Of a DNA stretch of 64,000 nucleotides, positions 42,765-53,195 are shown piece by piece. The position numbers were made by a program, and so were the translations under genes. Location: assembly GCF_041860085.1 (NCBI RefSeq), contig NZ_CP124747.1, positions 6,223,001 through 6,287,000 on the forward strand, written 5' to 3'. This DNA comes from Schlesneria sp. DSM 10557 (GTDB lineage Bacteria; Planctomycetota; Planctomycetia; Planctomycetales; Planctomycetaceae). Numbering within the stretch: position 1 is the stretch's first letter; each line of letters begins with the position of its first letter. Below the pieces are notes generated by a model that was not told where the DNA came from, did not search any database, and saw only the letters and a program-made list of their open reading frames with translations.

Positions 42765-43841
42765 ATGTTTCCCACGCTTCAGTCTAAATTGGCTCGCTAC
42801 GAAGAACTGGAACGAATGCTCCAGGATCCTGAGGTGCTCGCCGATACGACTCAGATGCTCAATTGTCAGCGTGAGCATGGGGGACTGGCAAAAGTGGCCC
42901 GCTCGGTACGCGAGTTTAACTCGCTGGAAGCGGAGCTTGCCTCCGTCCAGGAGATGGTTGAGACGGCGGACGACGATGAGACTCGCGAGTACGCACTGGC
43001 AGAGCAAACAGAGCTGCAAGCCAAGTACGACGTGCTTCGCACCGAACTGGAAGACATGGTGACAGCGGGCGATTCGTTGACCCGTGGAAGCCTGATCATG
43101 GAAATTCGGGCAGGAACAGGGGGGGACGAAGCGTCTCTGTTCGCCCGCGATCTGTTCGACATGTACACCAAGTTCGTCGAAAAGCGGGGTTGGAAATTCG
43201 AAGTCCTCGAACTCTCGGCCAATGAACTGGGGGGGATGAAGGAAGTCGTCCTGTCGATCACTGGTGAAGGAGCTTTCCACCAGTTGCAGTTCGAAAGTGG
43301 TGGTCATCGAGTCCAGCGCGTTCCCGAGACGGAAACACAGGGCCGCGTCCACACCAGTGCCGCGACCGTTGCGGTGATGGCCGAAGCGACTGACATTGAT
43401 GTCGAGATTCGGGATGAAGATCTTCAGATTGACACCATGCGTGCCGGTGGTCCTGGCGGTCAGAAGGTGAATAAAACCGAATCGGCCGTGCGAATCACTC
43501 ACGTTCCGACCGGGCTTGTGGTCAGGATTCAGGACGAAAAGAGTCAGCATAAGAACAAGGCCAAGGCCATGCGTGTGCTGCGCAGCCGACTGCTTGAACA
43601 TCGACAGGCCATGGCCGACAAAGAGCGCTCTGATCAACGAAGGACCTTGATCGGGTCTGGAGATCGAAGTGAGCGAATTCGGACGTATAATTTCCCGCAG
43701 AATCGACTGACCGATCACCGAATCAATCTGACAGTCCACAAGTTGGACCAGATTATTCAGGGTGATCTGGATGAAGTCGTGGGGGCATTAATTCAGTTCG
43801 ACCGTGAAGAACGGCTTCGTGGCGGTAACGCACTCGGCTAG
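42765..43841 (+). CDS. prfA: Peptide chain release factor 1
   Basis: A 358-residue class I release factor that reads UAA and UAG. The codon-recognition tripeptide is in [20 protein letters not shown] (Pro-Glu-Thr where E. coli has Pro-Ala-Thr). The peptidyl-transferase loop has the GGQ motif in [18 protein letters not shown]. The N-terminal helical domain and the full domain order are intact. The Gln of GGQ is the target of PrmC, whose gene follows 80 bases later, and the pair is a common operon. Confidence 0.98.
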   Translation: MFPTLQSKLARYEELERMLQDPEVLADTTQMLNCQREHGGLAKVARSVREFNSLEAELASVQEMVETADDDETREYALAEQTELQAKYDVLRTELEDMVTAGDSLTRGSLIMEIRAGTGGDEASLFARDLFDMYTKFVEKRGWKFEVLELSANELGGMKEVVLSITGEGAFHQLQFESGGHRVQRVPETETQGRVHTSAATVAVMAEATDIDVEIRDEDLQIDTMRAGGPGGQKVNKTESAVRITHVPTGLVVRIQDEKSQHKNKAKAMRVLRSRLLEHRQAMADKERSDQRRTLIGSGDRSERIRTYNFPQNRLTDHRINLTVHKLDQIIQGDLDEVVGALIQFDREERLRGGNALG

Positions 43842-43921
43842 AATGATTGAGTCAGAACGTCAGGGCTTACTTGACGCCCAGACTTGTTCAGCCGTGTGAG
43901 TGAAACTCAAGGACGAATTCA

Positions 43922-44818
43922 GTGACAACTGCTCCTTCCGAGTCGCCGTCTGCTTCGGAACAACCGTGGACCGTGCGTCGTGTACTCGAGTGGACCACGG
44001 CTCACCTCAAGAAACATGGCAGTGACACCCCGCGGCTGGATGCAGAAATCTTACTCGCACATGCTCGTCACTGCCCTCGAATACAACTCTACACGCACTT
44101 CGATGATCCTCTCGACGAAGAAGTGCGAGGCGTCATGCGCGGGCTGGTTCAGAGACGCGCGAAAGCAGAACCAGTGGCCTACCTGGTGGGCGAGCGTGAA
44201 TTCTTCAGCCTCAGTTTTCGAGTCACGTCTGATGTCCTGATCCCGCGACCCGATACCGAAACACTGGTCCTCGAGGTTCTGGATCTGGCGAAATCGATTG
44301 AATCGCCGCGAATTCTGGATCTGTGTACCGGATCGGGGTGTGTTGCGATTGCAGTGGCGAAGAATGCGAAAACATCCCGGCTGACTGCGGCGGATATCAG
44401 CGACAAGGCGATTGCGATCGCACGTGAAAATGCTGCTCGGCACAAAGTCGACGAACGGATGGAGTTCGTTGAATCAGATCTGTTTCAGGGATTGCCCCCT
44501 GACTCGAAGTTCGACATCATCGCCAGTAACCCACCCTATATTCCGTCTGCGGAAATCGACCAACTTGATGCAGAGGTTGCCAAGCACGAGCCGAGACTCG
44601 CTCTGGATGGTGGTGCTGACGGGCTGGATGTGCTGCGAAAAATCATCGAGGCGGCCCCCCGTTTCGCGAAAGTAAACGCTCACCTGCTACTGGAGTTTAC
44701 TCCCGAGCAGGCGGACGCGCTCACGGAAATTGTCGCGGCTCATGGGGGCTACGACGATATTCTGATTCGGAAGGACCTGGCCCTTCGACCCCGTATCCTT
44801 CGCGCCCGATTCCGTTGA
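43922..44818 (+). CDS. prmC: Release factor glutamine methyltransferase (PrmC)
   Basis: A 298-residue SAM-dependent methyltransferase that methylates the Gln of the GGQ motif in RF1 and RF2. It starts at GTG 43922. The N-terminal helical substrate domain has SDTPRLDAEILLAHA and the EPVAYLVGEREFF motif. The catalytic domain has motif I ILDLCTGSGCVAIAVAK and the active-site NPPY in FDIIASNPPYIPSAEI. It lies directly downstream of its substrate gene prfA. Convergent with the RND pump gene, with a 17-base perfect inverted repeat between them. Confidence 0.97.
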   Translation: MTTAPSESPSASEQPWTVRRVLEWTTAHLKKHGSDTPRLDAEILLAHARHCPRIQLYTHFDDPLDEEVRGVMRGLVQRRAKAEPVAYLVGEREFFSLSFRVTSDVLIPRPDTETLVLEVLDLAKSIESPRILDLCTGSGCVAIAVAKNAKTSRLTAADISDKAIAIARENAARHKVDERMEFVESDLFQGLPPDSKFDIIASNPPYIPSAEIDQLDAEVAKHEPRLALDGGADGLDVLRKIIEAAPRFAKVNAHLLLEFTPEQADALTEIVAAHGGYDDILIRKDLALRPRILRARFR

Positions 44819-45006
44819 GCGAGTGATCGCGCGAGTCAATCTCGCGGGGACGAATCAAGTCTACTGGTGCGGCAGGTCGCTGACTTTCACTTTGGCGGAT
44901 GAGCCTTGCGCGAGGAGCCACCGGCTTTGAGCTGGTATGCTGCACTTCCGTGATGCCCTTGCCGTAATCGGGCTTGGACTGAAGGCGGGCGGCAACAGAC
45001 TGCAAG

Positions 45007-45056
45007 CAGGTCCCGAATGATCCTTGCGGGTAACGCCTGGGATCATTCGGGACCTG
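45007..45056. terminator. Perfect 17-base inverted repeat between prmC and the RND gene
   Basis: caggtcccgaatgatcc (45007-45023) pairs perfectly with 45040-45056 around a 16-base loop. It lies 11 bases after the stop of the pump gene on the minus strand and 190 bases after prmC. There is no T tract on either side, so it may be a factor-dependent or bidirectional terminator, or a repeat. Confidence 0.5.
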
Positions 45057-45066
45057 TCGCCTGACC

Positions 45067-48000
45067 TCAAGTCGCGTAACGCTTATCCGTCATCTTTCGA
45101 ACGGATTCGAGCAGTCCGAACAGGATCGGCAAAATGAACAGGGTGAAGATCATGCTGCTCATCACGCCGCCGATCACGACGGTCGCCAACGGCCGCTGTA
45201 CCTCAGCTCCAGATCCTTCACTGGTGGCCATGGGGACGAAGCCCACGCTGGCAACCAATGCTGTCATCAGAATGGTTCGTAAACAACTGACTGAAATATC
45301 GACCACAGTCTGTGGCTTATCGCCGTGACCATGGCTGTGTGCATCGCCCGATCCGTGATGATCGTCCAGGTTCAGGGTCAGTTCGGGGTCTGGCGCAGTT
45401 CTCGCCGCACGCCATGCAGATGCGAGGATCATGCTGCTGAGAACAGAGACCCCCGACAGGGTGATGAATCCGACTGCGGCCGAGATCGATAGTGGCATTT
45501 GTCGATAGGCAAGTGAAAGCACTCCCCCCACGCAGGCAAACGGCACGCTCGCGAATACGATGAATGTTTCTGGCAGACTGCGATACGTCAGGTACAGCAA
45601 TCCCACGATCAGGCTCAGCGCCAGCGGCACAACGATCATCAGGCGCTGCTGGGCTCGCTGCATGTTTTCAAACTGGCCACCCCATTCGATTCGGAACTGT
45701 TCCTTGGGGAGATCGACCTTTTCCGCAATCGCTTTCTGAGCTTCTGCGACAAAGCTACCGACGTCACGACCACGGACGTTGGCCTGAATCGTGATACGGC
45801 GTTTGCCCCATTCACGAGTGATCATCTTAGGACCACTGAAACGTCGGATGTCCGCGACACGGGAGAGTGGAAGCTGCTCACCGCCGGGACCGGAGAGCAG
45901 GATTCGCCCGATCACTTCAGGGTTCTCGCGATACTGGTCGGGAAGTCTTGCCACGAGAGGAAATCGCAATTGTCCTTCGACGACTTCACCAATCACTTTA
46001 CTGCTGATCGATTCAACAACGTCGAGAACCTGTCGTGCCGAGATCCCGTAGCGGGCGATCTCGTCCTGTTCCAGCGCGATTCGCAGGATGGGCTGCCCTG
46101 CGACCTGTTCGATCGATAGGTCGCTGCATCCGCGGACGGTACCGAGGACTGCCTGCAGTTCCTGGGCTTTGGGAATCAATGTCGAGAAATCGTCACCAAA
46201 AAGCTTGAGAGCAATATCCGCGCGAACGCCGGAGACCATCTCGTTGATTCGTTGTTCGATCGGCTGAGTAAACCAGGTAATCTGGCCCTTCATCTGTTCC
46301 ACTTCGGGCAGCATCAGGTCGACGAGTTCTGCCTGCGTTCTCGCTTTCTTCCACTCTTCACGTGGCTTCAGCGACACGAAGACGTCGGTGACTTCCACGC
46401 TACCTGCATCGGTTGCCACTTCCGGGGTACCGACGCGACTCCAGACGTGTCGCACCTCGTCCGGGAATTTCTCGACAAGAAGCTTCTCAATCTTCGTGTT
46501 CATGGCCGCAGACTCATCCAGGCTGGTTCCCGGGGCACGCAGCACCCCGATCACGATATCCCCTTCAGAGAGTCGCGGGACGAACTCGGTACCAAGGCCC
46601 ATGGCCGTTTTGAGTGTGATCGCCAGAGCCACCCCGGCAGCGGCGAGCATGAGCCATTTGAACATCATCACCAGATTCAGGAATGGCCGGTACACCCACT
46701 GAGCGAATCGGACGATAAAGACTTCTTTCTCTTCGACGACGCGTGGCAGGAAGATGCTGGAGAGGACAGGCGTGAGTGTCAGAGAGAGGATCAGTGATCC
46801 AATCAGAATGAAGATCACGGTGATTGCCATCGGGCGGAACATCTTCCCTTCGACCCCCTCAAGCGTGAGGATCGGCAGATAGACGATCATGATGATCAAC
46901 TGTCCGAAGACAGTGGGGATTCGCACTTCGGAGGCCGCATCTCGAATAATGGCGAGTCGCTCATCCGCGGAGCACGCCCCCCGATGTGCGAGGCGTTTAA
47001 TGATGTTTTCGATCACCACAACGGAACTGTCGACGACGATACCGAAGTCGATGGCACCCAGACTCAGTAGCGACGCGGCGATCCCCATCGACCACATTCC
47101 ACAGAATCCGACGAGCATCGAAAGTGGGATGGCGACGGCGGCAATCAGACCCGCACGCAGATTACCCAGCATCAGGAACAGCAGAATCACGACCAGAAAC
47201 GCCCCTTCGAACAGGTTGTTCTTAACGGTCGCGATCACGCGGTTTACCAGTTCCGTGCGGTCATACACAATATCCATATGAAAGCCTTCTGGAAGAGTCT
47301 TTACCACTTCCAGAAAGCGTTCCCGCAGGCGGTTCGTGACCGCGTAACTGTTCTCGCCCATCAGCATGAAGCCAAGACCGAGGACGACTTCGCCTTTTCC
47401 GTTGGCGGTAACGATCCCTCGACGCAGTTCGTGCGAGATCACCACTTCGGCGATGTCCCGGACGCGAATGGGGACACCGTCGACGGCGGTAATGACCATG
47501 GCACCAATCTGTTCCACATTGATCGTACGACCTACGCCGTGGACCAGCACCGAGTCACCTGCCTGCCGGATACTGCCGCCGCCGACGTTCAGGTTGTTTT
47601 CCCGGACCGCTTCCAGGACTTGCTCGAACTTCAGACCGTGTTTGACCAGCAATGTCGGATCAACTCGGACCTGGTACTGTTTCTTCAGTCCCCCCCACGA
47701 GTTGACTTCGGCGGTTCCGGGAACAGTTCGCATGACGGGCTTCACTTCCCAGTCATGCAAGGTCTTCATGGCAGTCAGATCCCCGTCGTCCGAGGTCATG
47801 ATGTAGTGGAACACTTCACCCAGACCCGTTGACACGGGGCCCATCTCGGGCCGCCCGATGCCAGCGGGCAGTTCCACACCGTTCAACCGCTCGTTGATGA
47901 GTTGTCGAGCGAAGTAGACGCTCGTGCCGTCCTTGAAGGTGACGATGACTTGCGAGATCCCGAACTGAGAGACCGATCGCAGGTCTTCGAGTCCGGGGAG

Positions 48001-48225
48001 TCCACCGAGCGACATTTCCACAGGGAACGTCACCTGACGCTCCACTTCTTCGGGCACTAATGCTCCAGCCGCAGTATTGATCTGGACCTGGATGGGGGTG
48101 GTGTCCGGGAACGCGTCGACATTGAGCGCGTTGGCGGCAAGGTATCCCATCAGACAGATCATCACGGCGCCGAGCAGCACCATAATACGATGATTAAGAG
48201 ACCAGGCGATGATGGACTGAAGCAT
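45067..48225 (-). CDS. Heavy-metal efflux RND pump (CzcA/CusA family)
   Basis: A 1052-residue inner-membrane RND transporter with 12 helices and two large periplasmic domains. The start MLQSIIAWSLNHRIMVLLGAV and ALNVDAFPDTTPIQVQI are typical of HME-RND pumps. Helix 4 carries the proton-relay motif DFGIVVDSSVVVIENI with Asp, Asp and Glu. Other marks are FVPRLSEGDIVI and a methionine- and glutamine-containing periplasmic part. A His-rich loop (DDHHGSGDAHSHGHGD) near residue 960 faces the cytoplasm and may bind metal. It expels divalent or monovalent metal ions with the adaptor encoded upstream. No outer-membrane CzcC gene is in the window. Confidence 0.95.
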   Translation of the reverse strand: MLQSIIAWSLNHRIMVLLGAVMICLMGYLAANALNVDAFPDTTPIQVQINTAAGALVPEEVERQVTFPVEMSLGGLPGLEDLRSVSQFGISQVIVTFKDGTSVYFARQLINERLNGVELPAGIGRPEMGPVSTGLGEVFHYIMTSDDGDLTAMKTLHDWEVKPVMRTVPGTAEVNSWGGLKKQYQVRVDPTLLVKHGLKFEQVLEAVRENNLNVGGGSIRQAGDSVLVHGVGRTINVEQIGAMVITAVDGVPIRVRDIAEVVISHELRRGIVTANGKGEVVLGLGFMLMGENSYAVTNRLRERFLEVVKTLPEGFHMDIVYDRTELVNRVIATVKNNLFEGAFLVVILLFLMLGNLRAGLIAAVAIPLSMLVGFCGMWSMGIAASLLSLGAIDFGIVVDSSVVVIENIIKRLAHRGACSADERLAIIRDAASEVRIPTVFGQLIIMIVYLPILTLEGVEGKMFRPMAITVIFILIGSLILSLTLTPVLSSIFLPRVVEEKEVFIVRFAQWVYRPFLNLVMMFKWLMLAAAGVALAITLKTAMGLGTEFVPRLSEGDIVIGVLRAPGTSLDESAAMNTKIEKLLVEKFPDEVRHVWSRVGTPEVATDAGSVEVTDVFVSLKPREEWKKARTQAELVDLMLPEVEQMKGQITWFTQPIEQRINEMVSGVRADIALKLFGDDFSTLIPKAQELQAVLGTVRGCSDLSIEQVAGQPILRIALEQDEIARYGISARQVLDVVESISSKVIGEVVEGQLRFPLVARLPDQYRENPEVIGRILLSGPGGEQLPLSRVADIRRFSGPKMITREWGKRRITIQANVRGRDVGSFVAEAQKAIAEKVDLPKEQFRIEWGGQFENMQRAQQRLMIVVPLALSLIVGLLYLTYRSLPETFIVFASVPFACVGGVLSLAYRQMPLSISAAVGFITLSGVSVLSSMILASAWRAARTAPDPELTLNLDDHHGSGDAHSHGHGDKPQTVVDISVSCLRTILMTALVASVGFVPMATSEGSGAEVQRPLATVVIGGVMSSMIFTLFILPILFGLLESVRKMTDKRYAT

Positions 48226-48498
48226 TGGTTCAAACTACGTTAGGGATTGAGCTGCGCATCCACAGACGTTTTGCGACGTCAGCATTCAGGCCGATCATCA
48301 ATGCTCAGGCTGTGACTTCCCGCCTCAGGGCGAAGTTTCAGGAGTGAACAGAGACGGTTAAGCAAACCGGGATGCGACGATGCAATGTCACTCGACCGGA
48401 AGAGTTTAACATCGCATCGACGTGTATTCATGCCATTCAAGTCCGGAACATCACGATTTTCCGCCACAGTTGGCAACGGGGCGAATGATTCGCCGCGA

Positions 48499-49890
48499 TC
48501 AGGGTGTGGAGGCGACGTGGTTCAGAATCCACTCGGACTTCAAGATATGCGTCCCTTGGCAAACGACTTCGAGATCGGGCCGCAGTTCGTCTGACTCGAT
48601 TTGGACGAGGTCTCCCAGTTGGGGGCCAAGTTTGACGTCGATCGCCACGAAAGTCAGCGCATCGGTCTTGGCGAAAATCATCGGTTGTGCATCGGCGTGC
48701 AGAATCGCTGAACGGGGGACAACGAATGCTTCGGCCGACTCACGAATGACGATCGTCCCAATTCCGAAGGTTTGGGCTCGGAGTAGTCGGACTTCGTTCC
48801 CTGTTTCAGGGTCCGAAGAAACAATCGGATTGTCAACTTCTGCCCGAATTCGCAGGGTTCGGGTCTTCTGATTCATCTCGGTATCAATCCAAGTAATCTT
48901 GCTGTCGAGATCCTGATCAAGGCCGTCGGGAAGAAAATGGACAACCTGTCCCAGTACCAGTCGGTTTGCGTCTTCTTTCGGAACGTCGAGCTTGAGCCAC
49001 ATCCGACGCATGTCGGCGATTTCCAGCAGTGACTTTCCGATTTCCACCATTTCGCCAATGGCCAGATCATGATGCAGCAGTGTGCCATCGAACGCGGCCG
49101 TCAGGGGCAACAGATTCGTTGTCGTCTGGGACGGATCAAGACTTTTGGCGATCGACTCAGGCAGGCCCAGGAAGTGCAACTTGGCAGAACGCTCTGTATC
49201 TTTGAGGCCTTCGAAGTCTTCCTTCTTCAGGGCAAAACCCATATTGATCAAGGTTTGTTCGGTGTCCTGCAGTCGAATTTTCGCTTCTCGCAGGTTGACC
49301 CGCGCTTCGCGAATTTGTCGCTCTGGGACCGATGCAGAGGCCTTTTCCAGTGCTGCGAGAATCTCGGCCTTGGATTCCACATCGACCAGGTCGCTGAAAA
49401 ACTCCGCTTTGGCACGTCCAACCTCAACGGCGTCAATGACGACCAGCACATCACCTTTGCGGATCGTGTCGCCAGGCTGTTTGAGCACCCGCCAGACTGT
49501 CCCCGAGACGCGAGACGAAAGAGCGGCGAACATCCTCTCGTCATAAGTGATAACGCCAGTCGTCTTAACCTTCTCGGTAACGGTACGCTGCTCAATGGGA
49601 ACAGTTTTGATCCCGGATTGCTGAAGAGATTTTTCCGAAGGGAAAGAAACTTGCCATTCTTCGGCGTCTTCTTTCGTTTCCAGTTTTTCCCGAACCTCAG
49701 CTTCCTCGTGCTCGCTGTGAGGAGCGGCGTGAGCGCCGTAGCCGAATGACCAGTGCGTGCTGTGTCCGTAGTATGCCACTGCCAGCAAAATGAGCAACGT
49801 GCCGATATATCGTGCTCCGCCCCAAACCCGTTGGAAAAGAGTCTCTGGTTTGGGGTCTGCCCCCTTTTTGTGCGCCAATTCATCAGACAC
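48499..49890 (-). CDS. RND efflux periplasmic adaptor (CzcB-like)
   Basis: A 463-residue membrane-fusion protein. GTG 49890 with GAGGAG ten bases upstream is preferred, as the two longer starts lack a near site. One membrane helix lies at about 28-48 (YIGTLLILLAVAYYG), then a short His/Glu stretch (HAAPHSEHEEAEVREK) that may bind metal. The lipoyl/barrel-sandwich part has SRVSGTVWRVLKQPGDTIRKGDVLVVIDA, and a coiled-coil hairpin (about 170-255) would contact the outer-membrane partner. The beta-barrel follows (LKLDVPKEDANRLVLGQVV). A 273-base gap separates it from the pump gene. Confidence 0.93.
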   Translation of the reverse strand: MSDELAHKKGADPKPETLFQRVWGGARYIGTLLILLAVAYYGHSTHWSFGYGAHAAPHSEHEEAEVREKLETKEDAEEWQVSFPSEKSLQQSGIKTVPIEQRTVTEKVKTTGVITYDERMFAALSSRVSGTVWRVLKQPGDTIRKGDVLVVIDAVEVGRAKAEFFSDLVDVESKAEILAALEKASASVPERQIREARVNLREAKIRLQDTEQTLINMGFALKKEDFEGLKDTERSAKLHFLGLPESIAKSLDPSQTTTNLLPLTAAFDGTLLHHDLAIGEMVEIGKSLLEIADMRRMWLKLDVPKEDANRLVLGQVVHFLPDGLDQDLDSKITWIDTEMNQKTRTLRIRAEVDNPIVSSDPETGNEVRLLRAQTFGIGTIVIRESAEAFVVPRSAILHADAQPMIFAKTDALTFVAIDVKLGPQLGDLVQIESDELRPDLEVVCQGTHILKSEWILNHVASTP

Positions 49891-50586
49891 TTTATTCGAA
49901 CTCCTCGGGAACGTAAGAGTCATCTGCGATCTGGCGAAATTCGCCGGCTCCTGCAAACAGAAAAACAAGTCGAAATGTCTTCTCTGTTTTGCCCGAACTC
50001 GGAGAACCTCACCTTACAACAGGTTAAGCAATGTTTGTGCCGCCTGCAATCCGACCTGAAGGAACTGTAACAATGGGAACGGATGACAATCGATTTTGGA
50101 TCTTTCGAAATTGCCGGAGAGGCATATATCTTCTCGTTAACACTCTATGGTAAAAAGTGTTGCGATTTCTTCGAGTTTTTTCTCGCTTTTTCCTGCCCAT
50201 CTGAGACAGAAAGGCTGTGTGAGAATCAATCAAGCGAGCGACGACGTCTTATCGCCCGATGTTCGAGGTGGGCTCTGAATACCGGGAGAATCCAGGGGCT
50301 CCGCTTCGTCTATGTCGATGGAGACAGGAGGTGATAGCATTGAGGCGGATGCATTGTTGGACTGCTGCTTGTGCCCAGCGGCGTATGAGGTTCGTCGAAT
50401 GGAGATGAACCCCAGGTCAGCTTTAGATCTCGTCGAGAATGACGGATTGCTCGATACTGGACCTGAGCTGAAATTGGTGCAGACTCAGCCCGGGGAAGTG
50501 AACGTGGGCGGATTCCGATCGTAGTATCACTGGCTCAGCAACAGGATTGCCGCAGGGTGACAGTGTCGGCACGAGTGTAAATCCCT
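49891..50586. promoter_or_regulatory. Divergent spacer between the RND adaptor and lipoprotein genes
   Basis: About 700 bases. The short frames (50083-50334, 50312-50524) are not convincing. It should hold the promoter of the efflux operon. I saw no clear operator for a metal regulator. Confidence 0.45.
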
Positions 50587-52152
50587 ATGCAAGCAACTTG
50601 GATTCACCGAATGGTTCGTGATCTGCTGATGCTCCTCTGTTGTGGGATGTTGACTCTCTCCGGACTGGTCGGCTGTCAGCAGGAAGGTTCGCCTCAATCT
50701 CCTGTAGAGATGCCGAGAGCGTTAGCCGCTCCCCCCGCGGAAGAAATTCCGGCGAAAACAACGGCGACTGAACCATCGACGAAAACAGCGGACGATATCC
50801 TCGGAGAGGAACATCTCTCCCCGGTCGCATTGAATGGGCCATCGGAGCTTCTGGTTCGCCCCGACGATCGCAGGCCTCAGCATGACGAAGCCAGCTTGGC
50901 ACAGGCAGGCATCCACCTGTTTGAGTCAAAAAGGTTGAAGCTCTTTACGGATGTTCCTGCGGCAGAAGCCGAGCCTCTGCCGCAGCTTGTGGACCAACTT
51001 TACGATGAGCTGGAGCAGTACTTCGGCCCGTTACCTCCCGATCGGCAGGGAACATCATTCCAGATGACCGGTTACCTGGTGAACGATCTGGAATTATTTC
51101 GAAGTCAGGGACTGTTGCCTGAGGAATTCACTTTCGACCATGGCGTGCAGCGAAGAAATGAGTTTTGGGTCCGCGATCAGGATCTCGACTATTACCGGCG
51201 TCATCTCGTGCTGCACGAGGCAACACACTGTTTCATGAATTACATGCCAGACGTGGATGCACCCCTCTGGTACATGGAAGGAATGGCGGAATACTTTGCC
51301 ACTCACCGTATCGGGGACTCAGGGGCGCAGTTTCGTGTCATGCCGACTTCAGCTCGCGAATTTGCAGGCTTCGGACGATTGGGGATCATTCGGCGTGACG
51401 TCGCGACAAAGTTGACTCCGCCGATTTCGTCGATCGCGTCACTCGAGCCGGCGGTGTTTAAGACCGCTGATCCCTACGCCTGGTCCTGGGCGCTGTGTGC
51501 CTTTCTCGATGGGACGCCGCGGTACCGAAATCAATTCCAGAAGCTGGGGCAGGCGACACGGGGTGGAAAGTTCGAGCAAGAATTCCGTAACTCGTTTCCG
51601 GACGAGGACCGCGAGCTGGCTACGGGGTGGCAACTGTTTCTGATTCATGCACGATACGGATACGACTTCGAGCATGCGGCGATTGGTTTCCAGCCGGGGG
51701 AACCCCTGTCTTTGAGTCGTCCAGAGGCCTCGATCTCAATCAGTGCACAACGTGGCTGGCAGTCCAGTCGTGTTCTCCTCGAAGCGGGAAAGACGTACGA
51801 GGTATCAGCGACAGGACGATTCACGCTGAAATCGGCGACCGGAGATACCCGGGCGTGGGAAAGTGACCCGCAGGGAATTTCATTCCGGTACGTTGATGGC
51901 CTGCCGATGGGAACGCTGGTGGGATGTCTTCGGACCGAAACTGGGCCTGCCGGAGGATCTGACGACGCGATGCTGCAGATCATCCGGATCGGAAATCAGC
52001 GGACGTTTCAGGCACCCGTCACGGGAACCTTCTACTTGCGTCTGAACGATGACTGGAACTCGTTTTTCGACAATTCCGGCGAAGTTCAAGTGACACTTCG
52101 TGAAGTCAGATCTGTCGGACCGGCTGAAAGCGACGCGCAACCGGGAAACTGA
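50587..52152 (+). CDS. Lipoprotein with gluzincin-type peptidase motif and PA-IL-like C-terminal domain
   Basis: A 521-residue lipoprotein with lipobox LSGLVGC (Cys about 30). The start at 50587 is as listed, but ATG 50611 is possible. After a low-complexity linker (to about 105) comes a peptidase-like part: His210-Glu-Ala-Thr-His214 and a downstream WYMEGMAEYFA with Glu231, the gluzincin pattern. This matches the DUF1570-type proteins of planctomycetes. The C-terminal 150 residues have ISFRYVDGLPMGTLVGCLRT, FYLRLNDDWNSFFDNSGEVQVTL, resembling the LecA (PA-IL) galactose-binding fold. It may bind a glycan and cleave nearby protein; the substrate is unknown. Confidence 0.82.
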   Translation: MQATWIHRMVRDLLMLLCCGMLTLSGLVGCQQEGSPQSPVEMPRALAAPPAEEIPAKTTATEPSTKTADDILGEEHLSPVALNGPSELLVRPDDRRPQHDEASLAQAGIHLFESKRLKLFTDVPAAEAEPLPQLVDQLYDELEQYFGPLPPDRQGTSFQMTGYLVNDLELFRSQGLLPEEFTFDHGVQRRNEFWVRDQDLDYYRRHLVLHEATHCFMNYMPDVDAPLWYMEGMAEYFATHRIGDSGAQFRVMPTSAREFAGFGRLGIIRRDVATKLTPPISSIASLEPAVFKTADPYAWSWALCAFLDGTPRYRNQFQKLGQATRGGKFEQEFRNSFPDEDRELATGWQLFLIHARYGYDFEHAAIGFQPGEPLSLSRPEASISISAQRGWQSSRVLLEAGKTYEVSATGRFTLKSATGDTRAWESDPQGISFRYVDGLPMGTLVGCLRTETGPAGGSDDAMLQIIRIGNQRTFQAPVTGTFYLRLNDDWNSFFDNSGEVQVTLREVRSVGPAESDAQPGN

Positions 52153-52220
52153 ATTACGACGTTGCAGATCGCCCAGGGAAGTACCTTTTCGGAATCTCTC
52201 CGGTAGAGGTCTCGTCGAGA

Positions 52221-52661
52221 TTACTTATGACGAGTTTTTGGCCTTGGTCGAAGGATCAACGTCGCGATGGCAATTCCTGCCAGCAAAGGGATGATGATTC
52301 GAATGTCGACTCGCTTACCCGTCAGCAGGAGCGCCAGTCCGACGAACGCGATGACGGTGAACCAGGAGGCTTCGCCCAGGCTTCGGTTTCGAGCAATCGC
52401 CGGCAAGGCCATCCACAATGCGCCCATCACCAAGCCGACTTTTAAGCAGGCACCGGTCCAGATGTTCTGAGTCCCGGTGAATACCCAGAGGATCCCTGCG
52501 CCCACCAGCATGACAATCGCGATCACCCCGACCAGATTGCGATTGATGACCACGGACTTCGATGACGACGGATTCAACGCTCGCCGCTCCTGTTGAGAAC
52601 GTGTTGGGTGAGATGGGCCCACGCAGAGTTCTCCTCGGGGAATATTGCTTAATTCGGACAA
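52221..52661 (-). CDS. Small membrane protein of unknown function
   Basis: A 146-residue protein with an N-terminal polar part (about 1-40), then four closely spaced hydrophobic segments (about 43-62, 68-90, 100-113 and 120-137) and a basic end. I see no motif linking it to a family. The start is uncertain, and a later one near residue 40 would give a pure membrane protein. Convergent with the lipoprotein gene. Confidence 0.55.
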   Translation of the reverse strand: MSELSNIPRGELCVGPSHPTRSQQERRALNPSSSKSVVINRNLVGVIAIVMLVGAGILWVFTGTQNIWTGACLKVGLVMGALWMALPAIARNRSLGEASWFTVIAFVGLALLLTGKRVDIRIIIPLLAGIAIATLILRPRPKTRHK

Positions 52662-53195
52662 CGAACGAGATACTGTAATAAATCCAGCCTTTCCGATCGA
52701 CGTGAGATTGCAAGAGGCAGTGCCGCAGGGGTTTCAGGACTATGTTTCCTCAATGCGTAGGTCGATCTGGTGACGGGCCCAGGTGCCGCAATCAGCGATC
52801 ATCCAATTTGAGTGCATCTCGGAAAGGTCCTGGGAACTTCCAACGGTTGGAAGGAATGGGCAAGACTGGCATTACGGCTCCTTCAATTCTCTGAATAAGC
52901 AGTTTCGTTGAAGCGTCAGGGATGCTACGATTTACGAATTGCCACACAACTGTTCAGCTGGTTGGGATATGAACGTCACCGGGACGGACAGTCCTGCGAT
53001 TCCGATCACTTCGAGGGAGTGAGGTCAGTCGGATATGGGTGTTTTACCGCAGAGTCCTGGCCGGTATGGGAGCCATGAGGCGTCAGGGACCCGTGGGCGG
53101 AAACCGATGGCAGTACAACCCCCGGTTTGTCGAGCAATCGCTGGCGGGACGGGGATCAAATTGAAGATGCGAGCGTTCCACGATTAGGGTTCATC
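52662..53195. promoter_or_regulatory. Divergent spacer upstream of the PP2C gene
   Basis: About 530 bases with no credible gene. Nothing distinctive was noted besides the expected promoters. Confidence 0.4.

Noticed and set aside
42462..43739. A 425-codon minus-strand frame opposite prfA
   Set aside because: Antisense shadow of release factor 1.
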